Assembly: GCF_030283205.1 (NCBI RefSeq)
Contig: NZ_JASNWF010000022.1
Span: forward strand, 1 to 64,000
From: Actinomadura opuntiae
GTDB taxonomy: Bacteria; Actinomycetota; Actinomycetes; Streptosporangiales; Streptosporangiaceae
Direction of reading: 5' to 3'
DNA: 64,000 bases
The notes under the pieces are model-generated. The model was not told where the DNA came from and made no database searches. It saw only the letters and a program-made list of their open reading frames with translations. Made by a program: the position numbers and the translations under genes. Below, piece by piece: positions 38,663 through 47,937 of the stretch. Position 1 is the stretch's first letter. Each line of letters starts with the position of its first letter.

Positions 38663-40476
38663 ACGGCACCCGCGGAGCACCCCGCGCGCTCGTCCCCGTC
38701 CATGAGGCGTTCGCGGCGCAGGCGGCGGCGACCCCCGACGCGACGGCGCTGTGCGACGGCGACCGGGAATGGGGCTACGCCGAGCTGGAGGAGCGATCCG
38801 CTCGGCTCGGTTCGACGCTGTGCGGGCGCGGTGTCGGCCGCGGGGACCTCGTCGCGGTGCTGCTGGACCGCTCGGCAGAGCTGATCGCGGCGCTGCTCGG
38901 CGTGCTGCGCTCCGGGGCGGCGTACCTGCCGCTCAGCCCGCAGGACCCGCCCGACCGGCTGGCGTTCCTGCTCAAGGACGCGCGGCCCGCGCTGGTGGTC
39001 ACGTCCACCGCGCACGTCGCCGCGGTCCCCCACGCCGTTCCCCGTCTCCTGCTGGACGGCGGGGCCGACGAGGCCGGGATCGAGTCCGTCCTTCCCCACG
39101 CGGACTCGCTCACTCCGGCGGACGCCGCCTACGTGATCTACACGTCGGGGTCCACCGGCCGGCCCAAGGGCGTGGTCGTCGGGCACGGCGCGCTGGCCCG
39201 CTACCTCGATCACGCGACCGCCCGCTACCCCGGCCTGGCGGGCCGGGTCCCGCTGCACTCGGCCGTGTCGTTCGACATGGCCGTCACGTCGCTGTTCGGG
39301 CCGCTGGTCGCCGGCGGCACGGTCGAGATCACCGATCTGCACGACGCCGGCGCGCGGCACGACCCGCCCGCATGGACGCTCCTGAAGGGCACCCCCTCGC
39401 ACCTGCCGCTGCTGGCGGCGCTGCCCGGCCGGTGCTCCCCCACCGGCCAGCTCATCGTCGGCGGCGAGGCGCTCACGACCGCGCAGCTCGGCGCGTGGTG
39501 GCCCGAACACGCCGCGGTCACCGTCGTGAACGAGTACGGGCCCACCGAAGCGACCGTCGGATGTTGCGTCCACGAAGTGCGGCGGCCCGCGCCGCCGCAG
39601 GCTCGCGGGACCGTCGACGCGCGCGTCCCGATCGGCAGGCCCACGGCGGGCACGCGGCTGTACGTGCTCGACGAGCTGCTCGTACCGGTGCCGCCCGGCA
39701 CGGCGGGCGAGCTGTACATCGCGGGCGACCAGCTCGCCCGCGGGTACCTCGGGAGGCCCGGGACGACCGCGGCGGCCTTCCTCGCCGACCCGTTCGGCCC
39801 GGCCGGTGAGCGGATGTACCGCTCCGGCGACCTGGTCAGGCTGCGGCCCGGGGACGGGGACCTGGAGTATCTCGGCCGCACCGACGACCAGCTCAAGATC
39901 AACGGATACCGGATCGAGCCGGGGGAGGTCGAGGTCGTGCTCGCCGAGCACGAGCGGGTCGCACGGGCGGTCGTCACGCCGCGCCGCCACGGCGCGGGAC
40001 CCGCCGCCCTGACCGCCCACGTGGTCGCGGCCCGCGGCGGTCCTCCGCCGGACGCCGGCGAACTGCGGGCGTACGCGGCGTCCCGCCTGCCCGAACACCT
40101 GGTCCCGGCCGACATCGTGCCGCTCGACGTCCTGCCGCTGACCGCCAACGGGAAGGTCGATCGCGCGGCGCTGCCGGAGCCGGTGAGGACCCGCCCCGAT
40201 GCCGGCACCACGGCCCGCGCGGCACCTGCGGCCGGCGCACGCGAGCGCGTTCTGTGCCGGCTGTTCACCGAGCTCACCGGCGTCCCCGGCCCCGGTGTCG
40301 ACGACGACTTCTTCCGGCTCGGCGGTACCAGCATCGGCGCCGCGAAGCTGGTCACCCGGGCACGCCGCGAGGGCATCGGGCTGACCGTGGACGACGTGCT
40401 GAAGGGCCGCACCATCCGGCGGATGCTCGCCCGCCGGGACGAGGGCGAGGCCGCCCGCCGACAGGAGGAGCCATGA
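38659..40476 (+). CDS. Stand-alone NRPS A-T didomain, Asn-type pocket
   Basis: A 605-residue protein with one complete A domain (about residues 15-505) and one T domain (about 525-600, GGTS phosphopantetheine site). A-domain motifs are intact: [26 protein letters not shown], the [15 protein letters not shown] hinge and [10 protein letters not shown]. My pocket reading D-M-T-K-I-G-E-V-G is closest to Asn (DLTKLGEVG); Asp pockets usually have H instead of E at position 7. There is no C domain, so it should charge an amino acid for tailoring in trans. It is coupled to the shuttle gene upstream and the oxygenase downstream by ATGA overlaps. The set parallels SyrB1 with SyrC, and the Ramo17 trans-loading protein. 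Confidence 0.92.
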   Translation: MNGTRGAPRALVPVHEAFAAQAAATPDATALCDGDREWGYAELEERSARLGSTLCGRGVGRGDLVAVLLDRSAELIAALLGVLRSGAAYLPLSPQDPPDRLAFLLKDARPALVVTSTAHVAAVPHAVPRLLLDGGADEAGIESVLPHADSLTPADAAYVIYTSGSTGRPKGVVVGHGALARYLDHATARYPGLAGRVPLHSAVSFDMAVTSLFGPLVAGGTVEITDLHDAGARHDPPAWTLLKGTPSHLPLLAALPGRCSPTGQLIVGGEALTTAQLGAWWPEHAAVTVVNEYGPTEATVGCCVHEVRRPAPPQARGTVDARVPIGRPTAGTRLYVLDELLVPVPPGTAGELYIAGDQLARGYLGRPGTTAAAFLADPFGPAGERMYRSGDLVRLRPGDGDLEYLGRTDDQLKINGYRIEPGEVEVVLAEHERVARAVVTPRRHGAGPAALTAHVVAARGGPPPDAGELRAYAASRLPEHLVPADIVPLDVLPLTANGKVDRAALPEPVRTRPDAGTTARAAPAAGARERVLCRLFTELTGVPGPGVDDDFFRLGGTSIGAAKLVTRARREGIGLTVDDVLKGRTIRRMLARRDEGEAARRQEEP

Positions 40477-41447
40477 CCGCCGCCCTGCCCGAGGGGCTCG
40501 CCGAGCTCGGCCCGGTGACCGGACGGCTGGTGCGGAACGGGTATACGACCGCCGCCGTGTACCCGGTCGGCGCCGGGACCGCCGACCACCTCGGCTGGGC
40601 AGGCGCACACCGCGACCGGATCCGCGCCTGCCTGGACGAGCACGGCGCCGTGCTGCTCACGGACCTGCCCGCCGACCTCGACCTGTTCACGGCACTGGTG
40701 CGCTCGATCGGCGGCGAACCGCTGGAGTACACCGAGCGCTCCACGCCGCGTACCAAGGTCGGCGGCAATGTCTACACCTCGACCGAGTACCCGCCCGACC
40801 AGGCGATCCCGATGCACAACGAGAGCTCCTACTCCGACCATTGGCCGGAGCTGCTCTTCTTCCTGTGCCGGACTCCGGCGGAGTCGGGCGGCGGCACCCC
40901 GATCGCCGACAGCAGGGCCGTGCTCCGGCTTCTCGAAGGGCGCGTGCGGGACGGCTTCGCCGACGGGGTCGTCTACACCCGGACCTTCCGGGAAGGGTTC
41001 GGCCTCAGCTGGCAGGAGAGCTTCCAGACCGATTCGCGGACCGAGGTGGAACGCTACTGCCGCCGGCATGGCCAGCGTTTCGCCTGGACGCCCGACGGCG
41101 GCCTGCGCACCAGCCACCTGCGGCCCGCCTGGCGCACCGAGCCGGGCACCGGCGCCGAGGTCTGGTTCAACCAGGCCAACCTGTTCCACGTGAGCGCGCT
41201 GGACCCGGAGGTCCAGGAGGCGCTGCTGGAGCTGTACGCCGCGGAGGACCTGCCGCGCAACGCCTACCACGGCGACGGCAGGCCGATCTCCCGAGAGGAC
41301 ATCGCCGCCATCGACGCGGCCTACGCACGTGCGGCGCTGACCCTGCCCTGGCGGCCCGGTGACGTCCTGATCGTCAAGAACATGCTGGTGGCCCATGGGC
41401 GCGAGCCGTACACCGGCTCCCGCTCGGTCCTCGTCGCTCTGACCTGA
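40473..41447 (+). CDS. Fe(II)/2-oxoglutarate hydroxylase, TauD/SyrP/AsnO-like
   Basis: A 324-residue TauD-superfamily oxygenase. The iron-binding HxE is in MHNESSY and the distal His in LVAHGREPY, followed by the Arg of SRSVLVAL that would bind 2-oxoglutarate. The retained carboxylate argues for hydroxylation; the related halogenases SyrB2 and CytC3 have Ala or Gly there. Sequence style and length match SyrP (Asp beta-hydroxylase) and AsnO (Asn beta-hydroxylase). With an Asn-type A-T protein immediately upstream (ATGA overlap, AGGAGG site), the likely reaction is beta-hydroxylation of carrier-bound Asn. Free Asn or chain-bound residues are alternatives. It is the last gene of the operon; the P450 downstream has its own promoter region. 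Confidence 0.88.
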   Translation: MTAALPEGLAELGPVTGRLVRNGYTTAAVYPVGAGTADHLGWAGAHRDRIRACLDEHGAVLLTDLPADLDLFTALVRSIGGEPLEYTERSTPRTKVGGNVYTSTEYPPDQAIPMHNESSYSDHWPELLFFLCRTPAESGGGTPIADSRAVLRLLEGRVRDGFADGVVYTRTFREGFGLSWQESFQTDSRTEVERYCRRHGQRFAWTPDGGLRTSHLRPAWRTEPGTGAEVWFNQANLFHVSALDPEVQEALLELYAAEDLPRNAYHGDGRPISREDIAAIDAAYARAALTLPWRPGDVLIVKNMLVAHGREPYTGSRSVLVALT

Positions 41448-41550
41448 CCTGCCGGTAATATTTCGAAAGCCAATGAAGACCCGGAATTGCGTCGATGAAC
41501 CGCGCACATCGCGGGCGAGCACTACGCACGAGCGTTCTTCACCCATCGAT

Positions 41551-41579
41551 GTTCAAATGGACCGGAAAGCCGGTTGAAC
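41551..41579. promoter_or_regulatory. StrR-like operator, site 4
   Basis: Inverted repeat GTTCAAATG, 11 bp, CGGTTGAAC, about 80 bp before the P450 start. The left arm is degenerate. It suggests the P450 is transcribed separately but within the same regulon as the synthetases. Confidence 0.5.
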
Positions 41580-41658
41580 GCCTACTCCCGTTCAGCGGCC
41601 TTCGGCCATGATCTGCGATCTTGACGATCGGCCCGGCTCCGTGCCAACGTCCCGTCAT

Positions 41659-42849
41659 ATGCCGAACGACCCTCCGACGCAAATCAACCTCGTGGACCCC
41701 GCCCTGTACTCCCATGGTGATCCCTACGCGCAATGGCGGTGGCTCCGGGCGAACGCGCCGGTCTTCCGGCACCCGGCGACCGACTTTCCCGATTTCTGGG
41801 CGCTCACCAGATACGAGGACGTGCGCTCGGCGTACCGCGACGCCGAGACCTTCAGTTCCGCGCAGGGGATCCTGCTGCGCCCCGCCGGCCATGGAGACGA
41901 CCCCGGCGGCGGCCGCACGCTGGCGCTCACCGATCCGCCGCGGCACCGGCGGCTGCGCGGCCTGGTCGACGAATGGTTCACCGTGCGGTCGGTGCGCGCC
42001 GTCGAGGCCGGGATGGCGGACATCACCCGGCAGGTCGTCGACCGGGCCCTCGATCGCGGCGAGTGCGACTTCGTGGCCGACATCGCCGCCCGCGTCCCGC
42101 TGTACGTGATCTGCCGGATGCTGGGTGTGCCGGAAGCCGACTGGGAGCACCTGTACGAGCTGACCAGCCAGGCGTTCGGCGCAGGCGACCCCCTCGGCCG
42201 CCGGTTCGCGCACCTGGACATCCTCGGCTACTTCGAGACACTGCAGGCGGCAAGGGCGCGTTCCCCGGCCGACGACCTGGTGAGCGTGCTGGCGACGGCC
42301 GAAGTCGACGGCGCCCGCCTCAGCGCCGAGGACGTCATCCTCAACTGCGACAACCTCCTCGTGGGCGGCACCGAGAACACCCGGATCGCCGCGGCCGGAG
42401 GCATGCTGACCCTGCTGGAGCATCCGGACCAGTGGCGGGCCCTCGCCGACGACCCGGCCCTGCTGGGCTCCGCCGTCGAGGAGGTACTGCGCTGGACGTC
42501 CACGGCCACGCACATCATGCGCACGGCGACCCGCCCGGTCGAGATCCGGGGACACAAGATCGACGCGGGGGAACGCGTGGTGCTGTGGCTCCCCTCGGCC
42601 GACCGCGATGAGGAGGTGTTCGACGAGCCCGACCGCTTCACCGTCAAGCGACGCCCCAACCGCCACCTGGCCCTGGGATTCGGTGAACACTTCTGCCTCG
42701 GCAGCACTCTCGCCCGTGTCGAGTTGAAGCTGCTGTACGGCGAGCTGCTGCGCAGGGGCGTGCGGATCGAACTCGCCGGCGAGCCGGAACTGCTCGACTC
42801 GATCGTCGTGAACGGGCCCGCCCGCCTGCCGGTCGCCCTTCGCAACTGA
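41659..42849 (+). CDS. Cytochrome P450
   Basis: A 396-residue soluble actinobacterial P450. Visible motifs: I-helix LLVGGTENTR (oxygen-binding Thr), K-helix EEVLRW (ExxR), and heme loop LGFGEHFCLG with the Cys ligand. ATG 41659 was chosen because MPNDPPTQINLVDP matches a usual P450 N-terminus; an in-frame ATG at 41608 overlaps the operator region's downstream flank and has no better ribosome site. Position next to an NRPS operon and under a StrR-like site suggests side-chain or beta-carbon hydroxylation of a carrier-bound residue, or later tailoring of the peptide. The substrate cannot be told from sequence. Confidence 0.92.
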   Translation: MPNDPPTQINLVDPALYSHGDPYAQWRWLRANAPVFRHPATDFPDFWALTRYEDVRSAYRDAETFSSAQGILLRPAGHGDDPGGGRTLALTDPPRHRRLRGLVDEWFTVRSVRAVEAGMADITRQVVDRALDRGECDFVADIAARVPLYVICRMLGVPEADWEHLYELTSQAFGAGDPLGRRFAHLDILGYFETLQAARARSPADDLVSVLATAEVDGARLSAEDVILNCDNLLVGGTENTRIAAAGGMLTLLEHPDQWRALADDPALLGSAVEEVLRWTSTATHIMRTATRPVEIRGHKIDAGERVVLWLPSADRDEEVFDEPDRFTVKRRPNRHLALGFGEHFCLGSTLARVELKLLYGELLRRGVRIELAGEPELLDSIVVNGPARLPVALRN

Positions 42850-42863
42850 GTCGTCGGACCGGT

Positions 42864-42893
42864 CCGGCGGTGGCTCGGCGTCCCCGCCGCCGG
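42864..42893. terminator. Possible terminator hairpin
   Basis: CCGGCGG and CCGCCGG arms with a 16-base loop in the 136-bp gap between the convergent P450 and response-regulator genes. GC-rich, no U-run, so weak support. Confidence 0.3.
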
Positions 42894-42985
42894 CACGGAG
42901 GCCGGCCGCGCCCGGCATGCCGAGGCGTATGGACCCGCACCGGTCCTTCCCGTCCCCGCGTCGTGGCGCATCCGGCCGGCGGAGA

Positions 42986-43642
42986 TCAACCGCCGCCTGC
43001 CGACGGCCCGACCAGCCCCAGCTCGTAGGCGGTGATGACGAGCTGGACGCGGTCACGGGCGCCGAGTTTGGCGAGCAGCCGTGCCACGTGCGCCTTGGCC
43101 GTGGCCACGCTGATGAACAGCTCCCCCGCGATCTCCTGGTTGGACAGCCCGCGCCCGACCAGGGTGAGGACCTCCCGCTCGCGCTCGGTGACACCCTCGA
43201 CGGAGGGCGGCGGCCCGGGCGCCGGTTCCGGACGGGCCGCGAACTCCTCGATCAGCCGCTTGGTGACGCCCGGCGCGATCAGCGCCTCCCCGTTCGCGAC
43301 GACGCGGATCGCCGCCAGGATCTCTTCCAGCGCCATGTCCTTGACGAGGAACCCGCTGGCGCCCGCCCTGAGCGAGCCGTAGACGTACTCGTCGTCGTCG
43401 AACGTGGTCAGCATCAGCACGTGCGCGGTCGTGATCCGGCGGGTGGCCTCGATGCCGTCCATGTCGGGCATCCGGATGTCCATCACGACCACGTCGGGAC
43501 CGCGTTCCTCCACCAGTGCGACCGCCTCGGCGCCCGTCCCGGCCTCCCCCACGATCTCCAGGTCCGGGGTGTCGGCCATGAGGACGCGTAGCCCGGCGCG
43601 GACCAGTGGCTGATCGTCCGCCAGCACGATGCGGATCGTCAT
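42986..43642 (-). CDS. NarL/LuxR-family response regulator
   Basis: A 218-residue two-component regulator. The receiver domain (about 1-120) has the acidic pair in VLADDQ, the phospho-acceptor Asp in VVVMDIRMPD, the Thr in LMLTTF and the Lys in GFLVKD. The C-terminal LuxR helix-turn-helix (about 148-210) contains TEREREVLTLVGRGLSNQEI. ATG 43642 overlaps the sensor-kinase stop as ATGA, so the pair is coupled. It sits inside the cluster between P450 and mannosyltransferase, so it may tune the cluster or an envelope-stress response to the product; the target is unknown. Confidence 0.93.
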   Translation of the reverse strand: MTIRIVLADDQPLVRAGLRVLMADTPDLEIVGEAGTGAEAVALVEERGPDVVVMDIRMPDMDGIEATRRITTAHVLMLTTFDDDEYVYGSLRAGASGFLVKDMALEEILAAIRVVANGEALIAPGVTKRLIEEFAARPEPAPGPPPSVEGVTEREREVLTLVGRGLSNQEIAGELFISVATAKAHVARLLAKLGARDRVQLVITAYELGLVGPSAGGG

Positions 43643-44769
43643 GCCACCGCCGCCGGGAGGGGGAGGCGCGCCGCCACGCGGAACCCGCCCCCGGGGCGCG
43701 GGCCGGCGGTGAACTCGCCGCGCAGCAGGGCGACCCGCTCCCTCATCCCGAGGATGCCGTACCCGGCCCCGACCATGCCGCCGCGCCCGTCGTCGTCGAT
43801 CTCGATGGCCAGTTCCTCGTCGCGGTGGTCGATCGTCACGCGGCAGCGGTCGGTGCCCGCATGGCGGACGACGTTCGTCACCGCCTCCTGCACGATCCGG
43901 TAGGCGGAGAGGTCGACGTCCGGCGGGAGCGGCCTCGGCTCCCCCGTCCGCTTGATGTCGACCTCGACGCCGGCGTCCATCGTCGCCGCGGCCAGGCGGT
44001 CGAGGTCGTCCAGGCCGGGCGCCGGGCCGAGCGGCGCCGCACCCGGATCGTCCTTGCGAAGCGCGGTGAGCATCCTGCGCAACCCGGACAGGGTGTCGCG
44101 GCTGGTGGCCTCGATCGCGTCGAGCGCGTTGCGCGCTTCCCCCGGCTGGGTGTCGATCACCCGTCCGCCCACGCCGGCCTGGATGGCGATGATGCCGATG
44201 CTGTGCGCGACCATGTCGTGCAGCTCCCGGGCGATCCGCAGCCGCTCGGCCGCGACGGCCTGCGCCGCGGCCTGCTCACGCAGCGTCTCGGTGTGCGCGC
44301 GCCGCTGGCGGATGGAGTCCCCCGCCATCCACATCACGGCCGTCGCCAGGACGACGGTGATGAGAAGCGTCCCGTCGACGCGCAGCCACGCGATGACGGA
44401 AAGAACCTGCAGGACGCAGGTCATGGCGGCTACGGGGACCGCGACCCTCCGACCGTGCGTGGCCGCGATGTAACAGACCGCGAGATCGGTGAGCAGTATC
44501 TGCAGCCCGGCGATCACATCGTTCGGCATCACCACGAGCGCGGCGATCCAGGCGAAGAGCAGGATTGCGTGCGCCGGCAGCGGATGGCGCCTCAACAGGG
44601 CGGCGACCAGCACGGTGAGAGCGGCGGAGAGCAGAGTCTCCAGGCCCCCCACGCCGGATCTCGCGGCGGAGACCGCGTGGACCAGGACGCCGGGGTAGAG
44701 GACGGCCCCGGACCAGGCCAGGACCGTACCGGCGGCTCGACACGCTCGACTCCGCGGCAGGACTGACAT
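43639..44769 (-). CDS. Sensor histidine kinase, HisKA_3 type
   Basis: Partner of the NarL-type regulator. The N-terminal half has about five or six hydrophobic helices with no clear extracellular sensor loop. The dimerisation/phosphoacceptor motif is ARELHDMVAHSIG, and the ATPase part has the N-box VQEAVTNVVRHA and G-box GAGYGILGMRERV. ATG 44769 (MSVLPRSRA) is chosen as the start of the first basic/hydrophobic stretch; ATG 44805 is another in-frame option. Such intramembrane-sensing kinases often respond to cell-wall stress. Divergent from the mannosyltransferase gene, about 80 bp away. Confidence 0.9.
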   Translation of the reverse strand: MSVLPRSRACRAAGTVLAWSGAVLYPGVLVHAVSAARSGVGGLETLLSAALTVLVAALLRRHPLPAHAILLFAWIAALVVMPNDVIAGLQILLTDLAVCYIAATHGRRVAVPVAAMTCVLQVLSVIAWLRVDGTLLITVVLATAVMWMAGDSIRQRRAHTETLREQAAAQAVAAERLRIARELHDMVAHSIGIIAIQAGVGGRVIDTQPGEARNALDAIEATSRDTLSGLRRMLTALRKDDPGAAPLGPAPGLDDLDRLAAATMDAGVEVDIKRTGEPRPLPPDVDLSAYRIVQEAVTNVVRHAGTDRCRVTIDHRDEELAIEIDDDGRGGMVGAGYGILGMRERVALLRGEFTAGPRPGGGFRVAARLPLPAAVA

Positions 44770-44851
44770 GCGCCGATCGTATCCTCCGCCCGCCCGCACC
44801 CACATTGGCCCGCAGGCGTAATCCTCCGGGCTACGAACACCTGCGGCAAAT

Positions 44852-46078
44852 GTGTCCGACGGCCCGATGCCCGGCGACCGCGATATCGGCACCATTATCC
44901 TCATGAAACGTTTGGCGTGGTTCGTGCTGGCCTCGGAGATTCTCGGGATCGCCCTGTTCTCGGCCTTCTACAACTCGCTCGATTTTCATATCTACTGGCT
45001 GGGCGGACATGTCGTCACGGACGGGGCCCGCCTCTACCAGGAGCAACTCGTCGACCACTGGTTCACCAACACGCCCTTCATGGCCGCGCTGTTCACCCCG
45101 CTGACGGCGATACCGCTCGCGGTCGCCCGAGTGATCTGGCAGCTTGCCGCGGTCGCGGCTTTCGCGTGGTGCTGTGCACTAACACTGAAGATGCTCGGTC
45201 GCCGCATCCCGCTCACCATCGTCGTGGCGGCAGGTCTCCTTCTGGAACCCGTCTGGCATTCGTTCTTCCTAGGCCAGGTCAATCTGTTCCTCCTGGCCCT
45301 CGTCCTCGCCGACATGCACCGCGTCGCCGCCGGGCGTCCGGCCGGAATCGGCATCGGCATCGCAACCGCGGTCAAGCTGACCCCCGCCGTCTTCATCGTC
45401 CTTCTGCTACTGACGAGAAGGACCCGCGACGCCGTCACGGCCCTCGCCGCCTTCGCGGTCTGCACCCTGCTCGCCTACGCCATAGCACCTGACGCGTCCC
45501 GCGTCTATTGGCTGCACACCTTCTTCAAAACGTCACGCGTCGGCGTCTCCTACATCAGCAACCAGTCCCCCTACGGCACCTTGACCCGGATACTCCACGG
45601 CACGGCCGAGATAGGCTCGTGGTACCTAATCGTCCCGGCCACCATCGGAGTCTTCGGGGCCGCGGTCGCCGCCCTTTGGGCAAGGCGCGGCGACTGGCTG
45701 AGCGCCACCGCGGTCACGGGCGTGACCGGCCTGCTCGTCTCCCCCATTTCCTGGGCGCACCACTGGGTATGGATCGTCCCGGTCCTGGCCGTACTCCTCC
45801 GCGATGGCCACCGGAAAACGGCCTATGCCGGCTGCCTGATCTTCACCCTGTCTCCACTGTGGCTGACGCCCCACAACGGGGACCCGCGCGAATACGGCTT
45901 CCATCTCCTGACGCCGGTCGCCAACTGCTACCTCATCGCCGGCCTCTTCTTCCTGGTCCACATGACGATCCGACTGCGCCGCAGGGACGATCTCACGACC
46001 GCGAACGACCCGGCGCCGCGCCCGGCGATCCGTCTCCTCCCGGCCGGCGAAAGGCCGGAGCAGAACGTGCCGACCTGA
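44852..46078 (+). CDS. Membrane mannosyltransferase-like protein (DUF2029/GT87)
   Basis: A protein of about 408 residues with roughly ten hydrophobic helices. It has the pattern of polyprenyl-phosphate-mannose-dependent alpha-1,2-mannosyltransferases: an early extracytoplasmic DFHIYWLGG with the catalytic-type Asp, then GQVNLFLLALVLAD and AVKLTPAVFI, and a late PISWAHHWVW. Homologues make PIMs in mycobacteria, and one (Ramo29) mannosylates ramoplanin outside the membrane. Next to a lipopeptide-type NRPS cluster it may add mannose to the exported product, though a general envelope role is possible. GTG 44852 is the first start; ATG 44867 and ATG 44903 (MKRLAWF, just before helix 1) are alternatives. 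Confidence 0.85.
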   Translation: MSDGPMPGDRDIGTIILMKRLAWFVLASEILGIALFSAFYNSLDFHIYWLGGHVVTDGARLYQEQLVDHWFTNTPFMAALFTPLTAIPLAVARVIWQLAAVAAFAWCCALTLKMLGRRIPLTIVVAAGLLLEPVWHSFFLGQVNLFLLALVLADMHRVAAGRPAGIGIGIATAVKLTPAVFIVLLLLTRRTRDAVTALAAFAVCTLLAYAIAPDASRVYWLHTFFKTSRVGVSYISNQSPYGTLTRILHGTAEIGSWYLIVPATIGVFGAAVAALWARRGDWLSATAVTGVTGLLVSPISWAHHWVWIVPVLAVLLRDGHRKTAYAGCLIFTLSPLWLTPHNGDPREYGFHLLTPVANCYLIAGLFFLVHMTIRLRRRDDLTTANDPAPRPAIRLLPAGERPEQNVPT

Positions 46079-46750
46079 CGGCTCGGCCATGCACTCGCCG
46101 AAAATCAGGCCGCGAGATCAGTCGGCGAATCCACGCCCACCACTCTGGAGGCCCCGCCACGTCGACGTGGCGGCCTTCGGACGGCCCGGACGCCGACGAG
46201 CCCGTCACGGTTGCACGCCTCCTGCCCTCCGTCCACAGCGGAGCGGCGGCCGACCAACGCACCGGCCGGGCTCGACGCAAGCCCCGCCGTCAGTCCGACA
46301 GGCGGCAGCCGCGCTTCACCGCTCCGATGGTCCTGATCAGCGAACGCTGTCACGCCCCCCAAAAAAAAGTCGGTACCGTCCGGCAGTCCACTCCATCGAC
46401 ACGGCCCAAGGGCGACTGACGCCACAGCGGCCTCCGCCGCCGAATACGATCTTGTTCGCCGTCGATCACCTTCCAGGTCGCGGGGAGCCGCCGTTGGTGG
46501 ATTTCCCGGGCCCGCCGCGACTCTCCCAGGGCTTGCAGGTGCGGATCCCAAGGACGGCCTACTGCCACGGCATGATGGCGCCACCAGCGTGACCTGCGGC
46601 CTCTCGGCTGGCCGCGCCCGTGCCGTGGCCCACTCCGATGCCAGTGCCGGTCTGTTGGCGGAAACGATGCATAAGGGATGTTTTCTGGGGAAGCATCCGC
46701 CGCGATCATAGGCGCGCTCATGGGATGCGCGCGCTCGGCTTGGCGCGGAA
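46079..46750. other. Gene-free stretch at the cluster edge
   Basis: About 670 bp with no convincing coding frame on either strand. Long open frames exist but have no family resemblance or ribosome sites. It contains an odd run of six C then eight A near 46357-46370. It separates the last cluster-related gene from the accessory region. Confidence 0.5.
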
Positions 46751-46760
46751 AGGAGCGATG

Positions 46761-46946
46761 ATGGCCGGCAAGTTTCAGCTGAAGAAGGGCAGCACCGGTA
46801 AGTTCCATTTCAATCTGGTCGCCACCAACGGTCAGGTGATCGCCACCAGCGAGAGTTATGAGACCAAGGCCTCGGCGTTGAAGGGCATCGAGTCGGTGCG
46901 CAAGAACGCTCCCGAGGCGAAGCTGGACGACCAGACCGGTAGCTGA
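46761..46946 (+). CDS. YegP/DUF1508-family small protein
   Basis: A 61-residue protein. It carries the FQLKKGSTGKFHFNLVATNG and SYETKASALKGIESV pattern of the DUF1508 domain (tandem in E. coli YegP), here as a single copy. ATG 46761 is preferred over the adjacent ATG 46758 because the AGGAG at 46751-46755 is better spaced. Function of the family is unclear; members are small, soluble and widespread. Monocistronic between two gene-poor stretches. Confidence 0.85.
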   Translation: MAGKFQLKKGSTGKFHFNLVATNGQVIATSESYETKASALKGIESVRKNAPEAKLDDQTGS

Positions 46947-47050
46947 TCCGCGACACCCGGCGCACCCCCAGCCCAATATGCGGCGTCGCCCACAGCAGCG
47001 GCACGACGTGGCTCACGTGGGAGCGGCATGTCGATCACGGTCTGATCTGT

Positions 47051-47068
47051 CAGGTGACCGGTCACCTG
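47051..47068. repeat. Perfect 18-bp palindrome
   Basis: CAGGTGACCGGTCACCTG, about 130 bp upstream of the transposase remnant. It could be an operator or part of an old element end. No second copy was noticed in the window. Confidence 0.5.
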
Positions 47069-47130
47069 TCGGCGCTGCTGAGGCGTGTTTCGGAGTGGGT
47101 GAAGATCTGCGTGTTGTGAGCCGGACGCAG

Positions 47131-47185
47131 CGAGGTCTCCGGTAGGTGGTTCATCGACCATGAAGACTCTGAACCGGAGACCTCG
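47131..47185. repeat. Hairpin enclosing the transposase ribosome site
   Basis: Perfect 13-bp arms, CGAGGTCTCCGGT at 47131-47143 and ACCGGAGACCTCG at 47173-47185, separated by 29 bp. The right arm contains the GGAGA ribosome site, and its last base is the first base of the transposase GTG. Folded in mRNA it would hide the start, a known device that limits transposase translation from outside transcripts. Confidence 0.6.
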
Positions 47186-47650
47186 TGGCCGGCGTAGCGG
47201 TGACGAGGCGGTTCGACCTGACCGACGAGCAATGGGCCATCCTGAAGTCGCTGCTGCCAATTGCCCGGCGATCGGGGCGACCGTCGAGGTGGACCGAACG
47301 GCGGCTCATCGACGGCATCCGCTGGCGTCCTCGGACCGGCTCGCCATGGCGGGACGTGTCCGCCTGCCACGGCACCTGGCAGGCGGGCCCGCCGCTGGCA
47401 GCGCAATAAAACCTGGGCGCGCATCCTGGCCGCCCTGCAGACCCGGGCCGAGGCGGCCGGACTGATCGGCTGGCAGCTGAACCTCGATTCCACGATCATG
47501 CCGGCGAACCAGCGCGCCACCGGAGCCCGCCGGCGCGGCGATCTGCAGCGTGAACCACCGGTGGCACGGTCCCCGAGCCCGAAGATCACGCTTCGCGGTG
47601 CCGAGGTTCTCGCGCACGGTGGTGGCCACGATGCGCGCGCCGTCCAGCGC
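47185..47650 (+). pseudogene. IS5-family transposase remnant
   Basis: From GTG 47185 the frame reads RRFDLTDEQWAILKSLLP...GRPSRWTERRLIDGIRWRPRTGSPWRDV, the typical N-terminus of IS5-type DDE transposases (DUF4096). After SACHGTWQAG the frame breaks near 47395 and continues in another frame with WQRNKTWARILAALQTRAEAAGLIGWQLNLDST, the start of the catalytic half. That frame degrades by about 47580. The rest of the DDE domain is absent. IS5-type elements can use programmed frameshifting, but the missing C-terminal half shows this copy is dead. Confidence 0.85.
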
Positions 47651-47937
47651 GCCGCTACGGTCAGTTCGATTCGCCGTAAATGAGACGGCGTCAGGGACGG
47701 TCGTTTGAGCACGCGCTCAAGGTCAGCGTTCGGAGCCCACCGCGACGCCGCACCGCCCCAGCCACGACCGACCCGAGCAAGATCATCCGTTGGCGAACCG
47801 ATGGATAGCCATTCTCCGCGCCGCATCTATGCGCCTTTACGGCAGGGCCGTCCCACCTCACGGCTCGTGGGGATGGTGTGTGGCGGACCCGACCGCGCTG
47901 GTTGTGCTCGAGCCCGTCAACCATTGGTCTGCATGGT

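Noticed and set aside
43639-44904. Longer sensor-kinase start at 44904
   Set aside because: The first 45 codons overlap the divergent mannosyltransferase start and lack membrane or signal character.
46357-46370. C6A8 homopolymer run as a slippery or phase-variable site
   Set aside because: It lies in a stretch with no supported gene, so slippage would have no visible target.
46350-46976. Minus-strand 208-codon frame over the YegP gene
   Set aside because: Antisense to the well-supported YegP-like gene, no family pattern and no ribosome site.
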